NCBI GenBank assembly: GCA_963836015.1
Contig: CAWIIF010000012.1
Location: 62,001-126,000, forward strand
Reading direction: 5' to 3'
Origin: CAWCDJ01 sp963836015
Lineage (GTDB): Bacteria > Acidobacteriota > Terriglobia > Bryobacterales > Bryobacteraceae
Length of the DNA stretch: 64,000 nt
The notes below the pieces were generated by a model. The model was not told where the DNA came from and did no database searches. It worked only from the letters and a program-made list of their open reading frames with translations. Below are positions 27,071 to 34,094 of this stretch, piece by piece (positions within the stretch are counted from its first letter, which is position 1; each line of letters begins with the position of its first letter). Made by a program: the position numbers and the translations under genes.

Positions 27071-29239
27071 ATGCGTATGCGCGGCGCGGGTCTCGCGGCC
27101 TGTCTCCTATTTATTTCCGCTGCCCTTTCGGCGGCACAGATCAAAGGCAGAGCAGTCGATCCATCGGGCGCGCCGGTGGCCGGCGCCCGGATATCGGTAG
27201 TGGGCCGCACGGGTGTCGGCGCGCAGACCGTGGCGGCGGCTGACGGGTCGTTCGAATTGGATGCGCCGGCGGGAGCGAGGCTCGTTATCGTCTCTCCGGG
27301 GTTTCGGACCGAAACGGTGGAGGCGGCGCAGGCTGCGACGGTGCGGCTGGAGATCGCGCCGGTGGTCGATTCGGTGCAGGTAGTGGGGTCGAGCATCGAT
27401 GCGCCGCTCGAGCAGCAGGGCGGCAGCGCGAGCCTGGTGCCGGCCGAGGAGGTGAGGCGGCGGAACGAGCCCTACGCCGCGGACCTGCTGCGCTATCTCC
27501 CCGGCGTAACATTCAACCAGAGCGGCCCGGCGGGCAGCGTCGACAGCCTTTTTCTGCGCGGAGGCAACTCCAACTTCGGCCTCGTGCGGATCGACGGCGT
27601 GCCGGTGAACTCGTTCGGCGGGGCCTTCGATTTCGCGCACATCCCCGCCACCGCGATCGACCACGTCGAAGTGATTCGCGGGCCGCAATCTGCGGTCTAC
27701 GGACCGTATGCCAACAGCGGGGCGATCGATTTCGTGACGCGCCAACCGGGCGCCTCGCCGCAACTCGAGATGGTGGCCGAAGGCGGAAGCTACGGCGAAC
27801 GGCGGTTCGGGCTGACCGCGTCGGGTACGCTGGCGGGGTTCGGGCTCACCGCTTCGGCGACGCGCACCGACACCAACGGCCCGGTGACCAACAGCGACTA
27901 TCGCAATGAGGGCCTGCTGCTGAACGTGACCCGCCGCTTCCGGACCCAGAGCCTGGCGCTGCACGGATATTTCGATTCGAACGAGGCGGGCGAGCCGGGG
28001 CCGTGGGGCTCGGACCCGGCCCACACGTTCACCGGCATCGACACCGTCAGCCGCGAGAAGAACAACTTCGGCGATTACGGGGCTCATTGGGAGGCGGACC
28101 TTTCGCCGCGCGTCAGACAGGAGGCGTCGGGCAGCTTCTTTGTAGATAACTCGGGGTTTCAAAGTCCCTACGGCCCGAGCTTCAACCAGGACCGCCGCGT
28201 GCAGGGCGACACCTTGACTCTGGTGAGCGTAACGCGCAGCTACACCGCCGCGTTCGGCGCCACGCTGGGCCGCGAGGACGTCAAGAACAGCTACATCACG
28301 GACGCCGCGTTTGCGACGTTTCCGATCGAGCGAAGGGACGCCGCGGTCTACCAGGAGAACCGGTTCGTGATCGGCGGCCGGCTGTTTCTGAATGCCGGGG
28401 TGCGTGTGGAGTGGATTCGCACGCCGGCGATTCCGGGCGACGGGTACTCGCGGCCGGATTTTCCAGCGAACAACCTGGCGCGCGTCAATCCGAAAGTGGC
28501 GGCGGCGTATGCACTGAATGCCGCGACTCGCGTACATACATCCTTCGGGACCGGCATACGCCCGCCCTCGGGCTTCGAAATAGCGTTCACCAATAATCCG
28601 CGGCTCGCGCCGGAGCGGACCCGGAGCTTCGACGCCGGCATCGAGCGCCGGCTCTTCCACGACCTGCTGGTGCTCGATGGAACGTACTTTTACAACCGCT
28701 ACTACGACCTGATCGTGACGCTGGGCGGGTCGCTGGCCACGCTCAGTCATTACCAGTCGGCGAATTTGGCGAATTCGCGGGCGGAGGGCGGGGAGTTTTC
28801 GGCGGGGGTCCGGCCGGCGCGATGGATATTCGTGAGGGGCTCTTATACGCTGCTTGAAACGCGCATCCTCTCGCTCGACGGGTCGAGCCAGGCGCCGCTT
28901 CCGTTCACGGTCGGAGAGCCGCTCACGCGGCGTCCGGAGCACTCCGGGAATTTCGTGGCGACCTTCAGCCGCGGCCGCGTAACGGCGGACCTTACGGGGT
29001 ACTTCCGCGGCAAGACCCTCTACGAGGAGCCGACCTACGGCGCCACCAACGGGCTCTTCTGGGACCCGGGCTTCGCGAATGTCGGGCTGAACCTGAATTA
29101 TCTGCTGGGCCGCGGCGTCACGATGTACGGCAACCTGCGAAACGCGTTGAACCGTCATTACGAAGAGGTCTTCGGGTATCCTTCGCCGCGGCTGAACTTC
29201 GTGGCGGGGTTGAAATGGACGCTGTCCCGCGGGAGGTAA
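27071..29239 (+). CDS. btuB: TonB-dependent outer-membrane receptor, probably for cobalamin (BtuB-like)
   Basis: A 722-residue protein. The signal peptide ends near LSAAQ, a carboxypeptidase-regulatory-like beta-sandwich (about 23-105) follows, then the plug domain (LLRYLPGVTFNQSG, FLRGGNSNFGLVRIDGVPVN, VIRGPQSAVYGPYANSGAID) and a 22-strand-type barrel. The plug motifs are those of siderophore/vitamin receptors and not of the Oar class. The riboswitch immediately upstream and the adenosyltransferase 4 bases downstream make cobalamin the likely ligand. The ATG at 27071 is preferred, with GGGAGGAG 8 bases before it; a GTG at 27032 would fall within the riboswitch end. The last residues (LKWTLSRGR) lack the usual terminal aromatic. 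Confidence 0.88.
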   Translation: MRMRGAGLAACLLFISAALSAAQIKGRAVDPSGAPVAGARISVVGRTGVGAQTVAAADGSFELDAPAGARLVIVSPGFRTETVEAAQAATVRLEIAPVVDSVQVVGSSIDAPLEQQGGSASLVPAEEVRRRNEPYAADLLRYLPGVTFNQSGPAGSVDSLFLRGGNSNFGLVRIDGVPVNSFGGAFDFAHIPATAIDHVEVIRGPQSAVYGPYANSGAIDFVTRQPGASPQLEMVAEGGSYGERRFGLTASGTLAGFGLTASATRTDTNGPVTNSDYRNEGLLLNVTRRFRTQSLALHGYFDSNEAGEPGPWGSDPAHTFTGIDTVSREKNNFGDYGAHWEADLSPRVRQEASGSFFVDNSGFQSPYGPSFNQDRRVQGDTLTLVSVTRSYTAAFGATLGREDVKNSYITDAAFATFPIERRDAAVYQENRFVIGGRLFLNAGVRVEWIRTPAIPGDGYSRPDFPANNLARVNPKVAAAYALNAATRVHTSFGTGIRPPSGFEIAFTNNPRLAPERTRSFDAGIERRLFHDLLVLDGTYFYNRYYDLIVTLGGSLATLSHYQSANLANSRAEGGEFSAGVRPARWIFVRGSYTLLETRILSLDGSSQAPLPFTVGEPLTRRPEHSGNFVATFSRGRVTADLTGYFRGKTLYEEPTYGATNGLFWDPGFANVGLNLNYLLGRGVTMYGNLRNALNRHYEEVFGYPSPRLNFVAGLKWTLSRGR

Positions 29240-29243
29240 TGCT

Positions 29244-29864
29244 GTGAGCGATGAAGCATTTGACGAGCCGCGCCTGGCCATCAACCGCGTCTACACGCGC
29301 CAGGGCGACCGCGGCGAGACCGGCCTGGCCGGCGGCCAGCGGGTGCCCAAGGACTCGGCGCGCATCGACGCCTACGGTACGGTAGATGAGCTGAATGCGT
29401 TCGTGGGCGCCGCCCGCGTGACCGCGATCGAGACCGGAGCGGCGGAACTGGCCGGCATCCTGCTGCGGGTGCAGCACGAGTTGTTCAACCTCGGATCGAT
29501 TCTCGCGACGCTTCCGGAAGACGTCCATCCGAAGCAGGCGAGGGTGACGGATGCGGAAGTAACTCAGCTCGAAGCGGAGATGGATCGCGCGAACGCGGAC
29601 CTCGCGCCGCTGCGCTCGTTCGTTCTGCCGGGGGGCAGCCGTCTCAACGCGGAGCTGCACATCTGCCGGACCGTGTGCCGGCGGGCCGAGCGCGCCTGTG
29701 TCACCCTGGCGCGCCTGGAAACGGTGCCACCCGAAGCGGTGCGCTACCTGAACCGGCTGAGCGACGCGCTATTTGTCTGGAGCCGCTGGTCGAGCCACCT
29801 CGCCGGCCTGCCCGAAACTTTATGGGAACCGAACCAGTCCACTTCGGGGCTGAGTGATGGATAA
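29244..29864 (+). CDS. pduO: PduO-type cob(I)alamin adenosyltransferase
   Basis: A 206-residue protein. The N-terminal ATP-binding motif is VYTRQGDRGETGLAGGQRV and is followed by DAYGTVDELNAFVGAA. The C-terminal helices carry the conserved RTVCRRAERACV and YLNRLSDALFVWSR. It converts cob(I)alamin or its precursors plus ATP to adenosylcobalamin. The GTG start lies 4 bases after the receptor stop, with GGGAGG overlapping that stop, so it is under riboswitch control. The alternative families CobA and EutT lack these motifs. Confidence 0.95.
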   Translation: MSDEAFDEPRLAINRVYTRQGDRGETGLAGGQRVPKDSARIDAYGTVDELNAFVGAARVTAIETGAAELAGILLRVQHELFNLGSILATLPEDVHPKQARVTDAEVTQLEAEMDRANADLAPLRSFVLPGGSRLNAELHICRTVCRRAERACVTLARLETVPPEAVRYLNRLSDALFVWSRWSSHLAGLPETLWEPNQSTSGLSDG

Positions 29865-29883
29865 TCAGTTAAAGGAGATATCG

Positions 29884-30423
29884 ATGCAGAAGAACAGCAC
29901 TCCCGGCGACCTACGTCCGCTGGCCATTGGGCTCCTCATTCTGGGAGGGTTGATTCGCGTCACCCAGCACTGGAATTTCGCGCCGGTGGGCGCGTTAAGC
30001 CTGTTTGCGGGGGCTCGCCTGCGGGGCTGGAAGGCATGGGCGCTGCCGCTCGCGGTGATGGCGATTACGGACCCCTTGCTGGGCGGCTACAGCGTCGCGA
30101 CGCCGCTGGTGTATGCCTGCCTGCTGATCAACGTGTGGATCGGGACCCGCCTTCGCGAGTCGGAGAGCCCGCTGGCGATCGGTGGGGCGGCGGTGGCCGG
30201 GAGCGTGCAATTCTTCCTGTTGACCAATTTCGGCTGGCTGGGAGCCGGCGGCATGTATCCGCATACGTTAGCCGGCGTCCTCGCCTGCTACACCGCGGGC
30301 GTTCCGTTCTTCTGGCGCACGCTGGCATCGGACCTGTTCTACTCGGGAGTGCTTTTCGGCCTGCACGCCTGGCTAAGCCGGACGGTGGCCCGCTCCGAGC
30401 GCGTGGCGCCGCAGGCGGCGTAA
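29884..30423 (+). CDS. Small integral membrane protein in the B12 operon, possible ECF S-component-like transporter
   Basis: A 179-residue protein with five to six hydrophobic helices and few charged residues. It resembles DUF6580-type 'putative transport' proteins, whose fold is like the substrate-binding S-component of ECF vitamin transporters. Recognisable segments are LAIGLLILGGLIRVTQHWNFAPVGA, MAITDPLLGGYSV and FFLLTNFGWLGAGGMYPHT. The ATG at 29884 has an ideal AAAGGAG 7 bases upstream; an earlier ATG at 29854 overlaps the adenosyltransferase end. It is the third gene downstream of the cobalamin riboswitch, so a role in inner-membrane movement of cobalamin or a precursor is inferred. No ECF energising genes are present here. 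Confidence 0.75.
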   Translation: MQKNSTPGDLRPLAIGLLILGGLIRVTQHWNFAPVGALSLFAGARLRGWKAWALPLAVMAITDPLLGGYSVATPLVYACLLINVWIGTRLRESESPLAIGGAAVAGSVQFFLLTNFGWLGAGGMYPHTLAGVLACYTAGVPFFWRTLASDLFYSGVLFGLHAWLSRTVARSERVAPQAA

Positions 30424-30478
30424 GGGCTATTCACTGCGCAAACCAACCGCCGGCAGCGCGATATGATGAGCTGGTGAC

Positions 30479-31432
30479 ATGGCGCTGATCGCGGTATCGG
30501 GTCATCCGGGGTGCCGTTACGAGGAGGTGGCGCGGATCGCCGCGCAACGGCTCGGGTTTCAACTGGTAACCCAGGCGCGCCTTCGCACCCTCGCGGGCGA
30601 GGAGTTCGGCTCCTCGACTTCCGTACCGGACAAAGCCTATTCCAGCCTGGTGACCTCGGTTCTGGCGCGTCTCGCGACCGAACATCACATGGTGTACTGC
30701 GCCGTCGGCGGCGAGGTGCAGGCCCGTCACTTTCCAGGGATGCTGCGGGTGCACGTGGTGGCGCCGGAGAATGTCCGCGTCGGCAATCTCATGTTGGATT
30801 CCCGGCTGGAGCGCGCCGCGGCCCGCGAACTGCTAATTGAGTTGGAGGCGGCCGACCGCGCCGACCGCCGCGCGAAATTCGGCAAGACGCGTCCCAGCGC
30901 CGAACTGTTCGACCTGGTGCTCAACGCCGAGTCGCTCAGCTCCGAGCAGATGGCCGCGGTCATCGAAACCGCGGTGTCCGCGAGCGGTCTCAAGGAGCGG
31001 GGATTTCTCTCCCCGGCGGCCGAGGCCCAGCTTCAGTTTCAGATGCGCTTCAAGCTCTCGCGGTTCGGCATTGTGCCGCCCGACAAGATCAGCCTGCGCA
31101 AGAAGATGTTCGCCAACCAGAGCGAGGAGATCTTCGCCAACCTGCTGGATTTCTACCGCATCGCCTGGGAGTACGAGCCGCGCAGTTTCCCCATCCAGTA
31201 CGATCGCGACGGCACCGCGTTGGAGTCCTTCACTCCGGATTTTTATCTGCCGGAGTTCGATCTTTACGTGGAACTCACCACCATGAAGCAATCGCTGGTT
31301 ACCCGCAAGAACCGGAAGGTCCGGCTGCTGCGCGAGCTTTATCCGCACATCAACATTCAAGTGTTCTACCAGAAGGATTTTGAGAACCTCATCTTCAAAT
31401 ACGGGCTGGCCGAGCGGCCGGTGAAGGTATGA
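30479..31432 (+). CDS. Fusion of cytidylate-kinase-like and PD-(D/E)XK nuclease-like domains
   Basis: A 317-residue protein with two parts. Residues 1-165 look like the Cytidylate_kin_2 type of P-loop protein: AVSGHPGCRYEEVARIAAQRLGF at the nucleotide loop (Arg where classic Walker A has Lys, as in that family), VGGEVQARHFPGMLRVHVVAP, and an AELFDLVLNAESLS ending. Residues about 190-317 contain FTPDFYLPEFDLYVELTTMK followed by a KNRKVRLLRELYP helix, the spacing of a PD-(D/E)XK active site. Its stop overlaps the hpt start (ATGA), so the two are coupled. TATGAT lies 11 bases before the ATG. Function unknown; signalling or RNA/DNA processing tied to purine salvage is speculation. Confidence 0.75.
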   Translation: MALIAVSGHPGCRYEEVARIAAQRLGFQLVTQARLRTLAGEEFGSSTSVPDKAYSSLVTSVLARLATEHHMVYCAVGGEVQARHFPGMLRVHVVAPENVRVGNLMLDSRLERAAARELLIELEAADRADRRAKFGKTRPSAELFDLVLNAESLSSEQMAAVIETAVSASGLKERGFLSPAAEAQLQFQMRFKLSRFGIVPPDKISLRKKMFANQSEEIFANLLDFYRIAWEYEPRSFPIQYDRDGTALESFTPDFYLPEFDLYVELTTMKQSLVTRKNRKVRLLRELYPHINIQVFYQKDFENLIFKYGLAERPVKV

Positions 31433-31974
31433 CCACGATGCTTCCGGAAATGGACCGGGTCCTCTTCACCGAAGAGCAGATCGAGCAGCGCATCAAGGAA
31501 GTGGCGGCGCAGATATCGAACGACTATCAGGGCAAGGCGCTCAAACTGGTGGGCGTTCTCAAGGGCTCGGTCTTCTTCCTGACCGCGCTGGCGCGCCACA
31601 TCGACGTGCCGCTGAAGATCGACTTTCTGGCGATCTCGAGCTTTTCGAACAAGAGCGGAGCCCCGGGGCTGGTTCGCATCGCGAAAGATCTGGACGAGAG
31701 CATCGAGGGCGACGACGTGCTGCTGGTGGAGGACATCGTCGATACGGGTTTCACCCTGCGGTATCTCCTGCAGACTCTGGCGGGGCGGTCGCCCAATTCG
31801 CTGGCTGTCTGCACGTTTCTGGATCGCAACTCGCGGCGTATCGTACAAGTGCCGATAGGCTACCGGTGCTTCGAGATTCCCGACCGCTTCGTGGTCGGTT
31901 TCGGCCTGGATCATCACCAGCTCTACCGGAACCTGGGATACGTCGCGGTGATGAAGTCGGAAAAGGGCCATTAA
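31429..31974 (+). CDS. hpt: Hypoxanthine phosphoribosyltransferase
   Basis: A 181-residue type I phosphoribosyltransferase. The PRPP-binding loop VLLVEDIVDTGFTLRYL is at about 98-114 with the two catalytic acidic residues, and the flexible-loop region LKIDFLAISSFSNKSG and the purine-contacting DRFVVGFGLDHHQLYRNL follow the HPRT pattern. It converts hypoxanthine (and guanine) plus PRPP to IMP/GMP. The ATG overlaps the stop of the upstream fusion gene by 4 bases; a second ATG at 31438 is an alternative. In many bacteria hpt sits with tilS and ftsH. Here those two are together at 51-54.5 kb and hpt is elsewhere. Confidence 0.94.
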   Translation: MTTMLPEMDRVLFTEEQIEQRIKEVAAQISNDYQGKALKLVGVLKGSVFFLTALARHIDVPLKIDFLAISSFSNKSGAPGLVRIAKDLDESIEGDDVLLVEDIVDTGFTLRYLLQTLAGRSPNSLAVCTFLDRNSRRIVQVPIGYRCFEIPDRFVVGFGLDHHQLYRNLGYVAVMKSEKGH

Positions 31975-31996
31975 CCACATCTTTTTCCGGACGTCA

Positions 31997-32025
31997 TTGT
32001 CCTGTAGCGCGTGGTGGCCTAAAAT
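31997..32025 (+). promoter_or_regulatory. Sigma-70-type promoter upstream of the degenerate receiver gene
   Basis: TTGTCC (31997-32002) and TAAAAT (32020-32025) are 17 bases apart. Predicted transcription would start near 32032, about 30 bases before the ATG at 32061, leaving room for the GGAG ribosome site. It lies just after the hpt stop, so the receiver gene has its own promoter. Confidence 0.55.
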
Positions 32026-32060
32026 TGGATTAAAGACAGATTCACTTTTGCGGAGCCGAT

Positions 32061-32456
32061 ATGAAGTCCCTGATCCTGTTTATTTCCGGGCGTCAGGACG
32101 ATGCCCGCGAACTCTCGCAGACGGTGCGAGACCTGCCGCTGCTACTCCATCACGTAGAAACGTTGCGGCAGGCGCGATTCCGGCTCCCCAGGAACGACTA
32201 CCAGGTCGTTCTGACGGAAGCCACCCTACCGGACGGAAACTGGCTGGACGTGCTGCACATGGTTCGCGAAGATCCGCGAGAGCTCGCGGTGATCGTGACC
32301 GATCCCCAGGCGGATGCCCGCTTCTGGTCGGAGGCCCTGAACCTGGGGGCATACGACCTTCTGGCTCAACCCTTCTACCCACCGGAAGTACGCCGGATCC
32401 TGTCGAACGCGTGCTCGCGTCCGGCATTCGGGCGTATCCCCATGGCCGCCGTATAA
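32061..32456 (+). CDS. Stand-alone degenerate response-regulator receiver protein
   Basis: A 131-residue protein with a CheY-like fold and no output domain. Compared with canonical receivers, the acidic pocket near the N-terminus is missing (LILFISGRQDDA). The phospho-acceptor Asp is replaced by Glu in VVLTEATLPDGNW, the Thr/Ser position reads VIVTDPQ, and the invariant Lys is Gln (LAQPFYPPEV). The PDG loop and the PF..P..V end are kept, so the fold should stand. It probably cannot be phosphorylated, and the Glu may mimic the active state. The partner is unknown. GGAG precedes the ATG. It is followed closely by an M20 peptidase with its own -10 box. Confidence 0.8.
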   Translation: MKSLILFISGRQDDARELSQTVRDLPLLLHHVETLRQARFRLPRNDYQVVLTEATLPDGNWLDVLHMVREDPRELAVIVTDPQADARFWSEALNLGAYDLLAQPFYPPEVRRILSNACSRPAFGRIPMAAV

Positions 32457-32479
32457 TGGTCTCTCGACAGCGAGAGACC
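32452..32479 (+). promoter_or_regulatory. Perfect -10 box followed directly by a 9-bp hairpin upstream of the M20 peptidase
   Basis: TATAAT (32452-32457) is followed without a gap by GGTCTCTCG-ACAG-CGAGAGACC (32458-32479), a perfect 9-base-pair inverted repeat with a 4-base loop. The ATG comes 2 bases later. The -35 region is poor. The repeat could be an operator covering the start point, or a 5' mRNA hairpin that hides or replaces the ribosome site. Confidence 0.55.
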
Positions 32480-32481
32480 CT

Positions 32482-33852
32482 ATGTCCACCGCCATCAATG
32501 AGTTCGTCAAGACAAACGGCGACCGCCTGCTCTCCGAACTGAAGGAATTCATACGGATCCCCAGTATCAGCACGCTGCCGGAGCACGCTTCCGACATTGC
32601 GCGCGCGAGTGAGTTCGTGGCTGGGAGCCTCCGCAACGCCGGGTTGGAGAACGTCGCCATCATCCCCACGGAGAAGCACCCCTTGGTCTATGGGGACTGG
32701 CTGCACGCGCCCGGCAAGCCGACGGTGCTCTGCTACGGCCACTACGATGTGCAGCCTGCCGACCCGCTGGAATTGTGGGTTACTCCTCCGTTCGAGCCGG
32801 CCGAGCGCAATGGCAACCTCTATGCGCGCGGCTCCTCCGACGACAAGGGGCAGATGTATATCCACATCAAAGCCATCGAGGCGCTGCGCCAGGTCAACGG
32901 GACTCTGCCGGTGAACGTGAAATTCCTGGTGGAGGGCGAGGAAGAAGTCGGCGGGGCGTCGATCGCGAAGTTCGTGGCGGAGAATCCCGGCAAGCTGCGG
33001 GCTGACGTGGCCCTGGTGTCGGACACGGCCATGTACGCCGAAGGCATGCCGACGCTGTGCATCGGGCTGCGAGGCCTGATCTACATGGAGGTGGAGGCGG
33101 AAGGCCCGGCCCGCGACCTGCATTCGGGGCTTTACGGAGGGGCCTCTCCCAACGCGGTCTACGGGCTGATCGAGCTTCTGGCCAAGGCCAAGGATGCGGA
33201 CGGCGTCATCCGGATTCCCGGCATTTACGACCGGGTGGAGGAACCCGCGCCCGCCGAGCTCGAGAGCTGGCAGCGGCTGCCGTTCTCGGAGAGCGAATTT
33301 CTGAGCAAGGAGGTCGGCTCGGAGGTGCTCACGGGCGAGCCCGGCCGCACGGTCCTGGAGAGAGTGTGGTCGCGGCCGACCTTCGAAGTGCACGGGATCG
33401 CGGGAGGATTCACCGCGGCCGGCGCCAAGACGGTGATTCCGGCGAAGGCCACGGCGAAGGTCAGTTTCCGGCTTGTGCCGCGCCAGGACCCGGACGAGGT
33501 CGTGGCGGCGTTTCGAGAATGGGTGGAGCGAAATACGCCCAAGGGCATCCGGACCGAAGTCCGCGTGCTGAGCGCTTCACCGGGGCTGGTGGTGAATCCG
33601 GACCATCCGGCGATCCGGGTGGCGGCCCAGGCGTTCGGCGAGATCTTCGGGAAGGACACGGTCTTCATTCGCTCGGGCGGATCGATTCCGATCGTAGGAG
33701 ACTTCGCCAACCATCTGGGCATCCCGACGATTCTGATGGGCTTCGGTTTGCCGGACGACGGGCTGCATTCCCCCAACGAGAAGTACCACATCGGGAACTA
33801 TTACAAGGGAATCATGACGGTGGCGCATTTCCTGGAGCGCTACGGGGCGTAG
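32482..33852 (+). CDS. M20-family dipeptidase / metallopeptidase
   Basis: A 456-residue zinc peptidase of the carnosinase-like M20 group. Metal ligands and catalytic residues: GHYDVQP (His, about 93, and Asp), ARGSSDDKG (bridging Asp), the general-base pair in VEGEEEVGG, Asp in ALVSDT, and His in GLPDDGLHSPNEKY near the C-terminus. A lid/dimerisation domain occupies about 190-390. There is no signal peptide, so it is cytoplasmic. It likely cleaves dipeptides or N-acyl amino acids. It begins 2 bases after a perfect 9-bp inverted repeat, and no separate Shine-Dalgarno sequence is visible outside that hairpin. Confidence 0.93.
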   Translation: MSTAINEFVKTNGDRLLSELKEFIRIPSISTLPEHASDIARASEFVAGSLRNAGLENVAIIPTEKHPLVYGDWLHAPGKPTVLCYGHYDVQPADPLELWVTPPFEPAERNGNLYARGSSDDKGQMYIHIKAIEALRQVNGTLPVNVKFLVEGEEEVGGASIAKFVAENPGKLRADVALVSDTAMYAEGMPTLCIGLRGLIYMEVEAEGPARDLHSGLYGGASPNAVYGLIELLAKAKDADGVIRIPGIYDRVEEPAPAELESWQRLPFSESEFLSKEVGSEVLTGEPGRTVLERVWSRPTFEVHGIAGGFTAAGAKTVIPAKATAKVSFRLVPRQDPDEVVAAFREWVERNTPKGIRTEVRVLSASPGLVVNPDHPAIRVAAQAFGEIFGKDTVFIRSGGSIPIVGDFANHLGIPTILMGFGLPDDGLHSPNEKYHIGNYYKGIMTVAHFLERYGA

Positions 33853-33864
33853 GGCGGCACAGAG

Positions 33865-34038
33865 TCAAATCCGGCGCTCGGTGACCAGGCGAACGAAGAC
33901 TCCCAGCAGGCAGATAGTGGTAGCCAGCGTGCCGGCCACCATGTACTCCAGCGGGGTATGCGGTCTGGACAGCGTCCACACCAGCAGAGCGGCCCCCACC
34001 AGCGTGACGAAAGCGTACAGCCACGCGCGGCGTCTCAT
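33865..34038 (-). CDS. Small two-helix membrane protein
   Basis: A 57-residue protein, MRRRAWLYAFVTLVGAALLV..., with two hydrophobic segments (about 6-23 and 33-51) separated by RPHTPLEY and ending in RLVTERRI. The basic N-terminus predicts a cytoplasmic start. GGAAG lies 5 bases before the ATG at 34038; an upstream ATG at 34047 lacks a ribosome site. It converges on the M20 peptidase. No family recognised. Confidence 0.55.
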   Translation of the reverse strand: MRRRAWLYAFVTLVGAALLVWTLSRPHTPLEYMVAGTLATTICLLGVFVRLVTERRI

Positions 34039-34094
34039 TACTTCCATTTTAAGTGCGGCCGGCCGGGGAGCCGCTGATAAACTGGAAGATAGCA

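Noticed and set aside
31958..31990. Possible terminator after hpt (CGGAAAAG ... CTTTTTCCG)
   Set aside because: The loop is long, the stem is imperfect and AT-rich in part, and it overlaps the stop codon; not strong enough to list as a feature.
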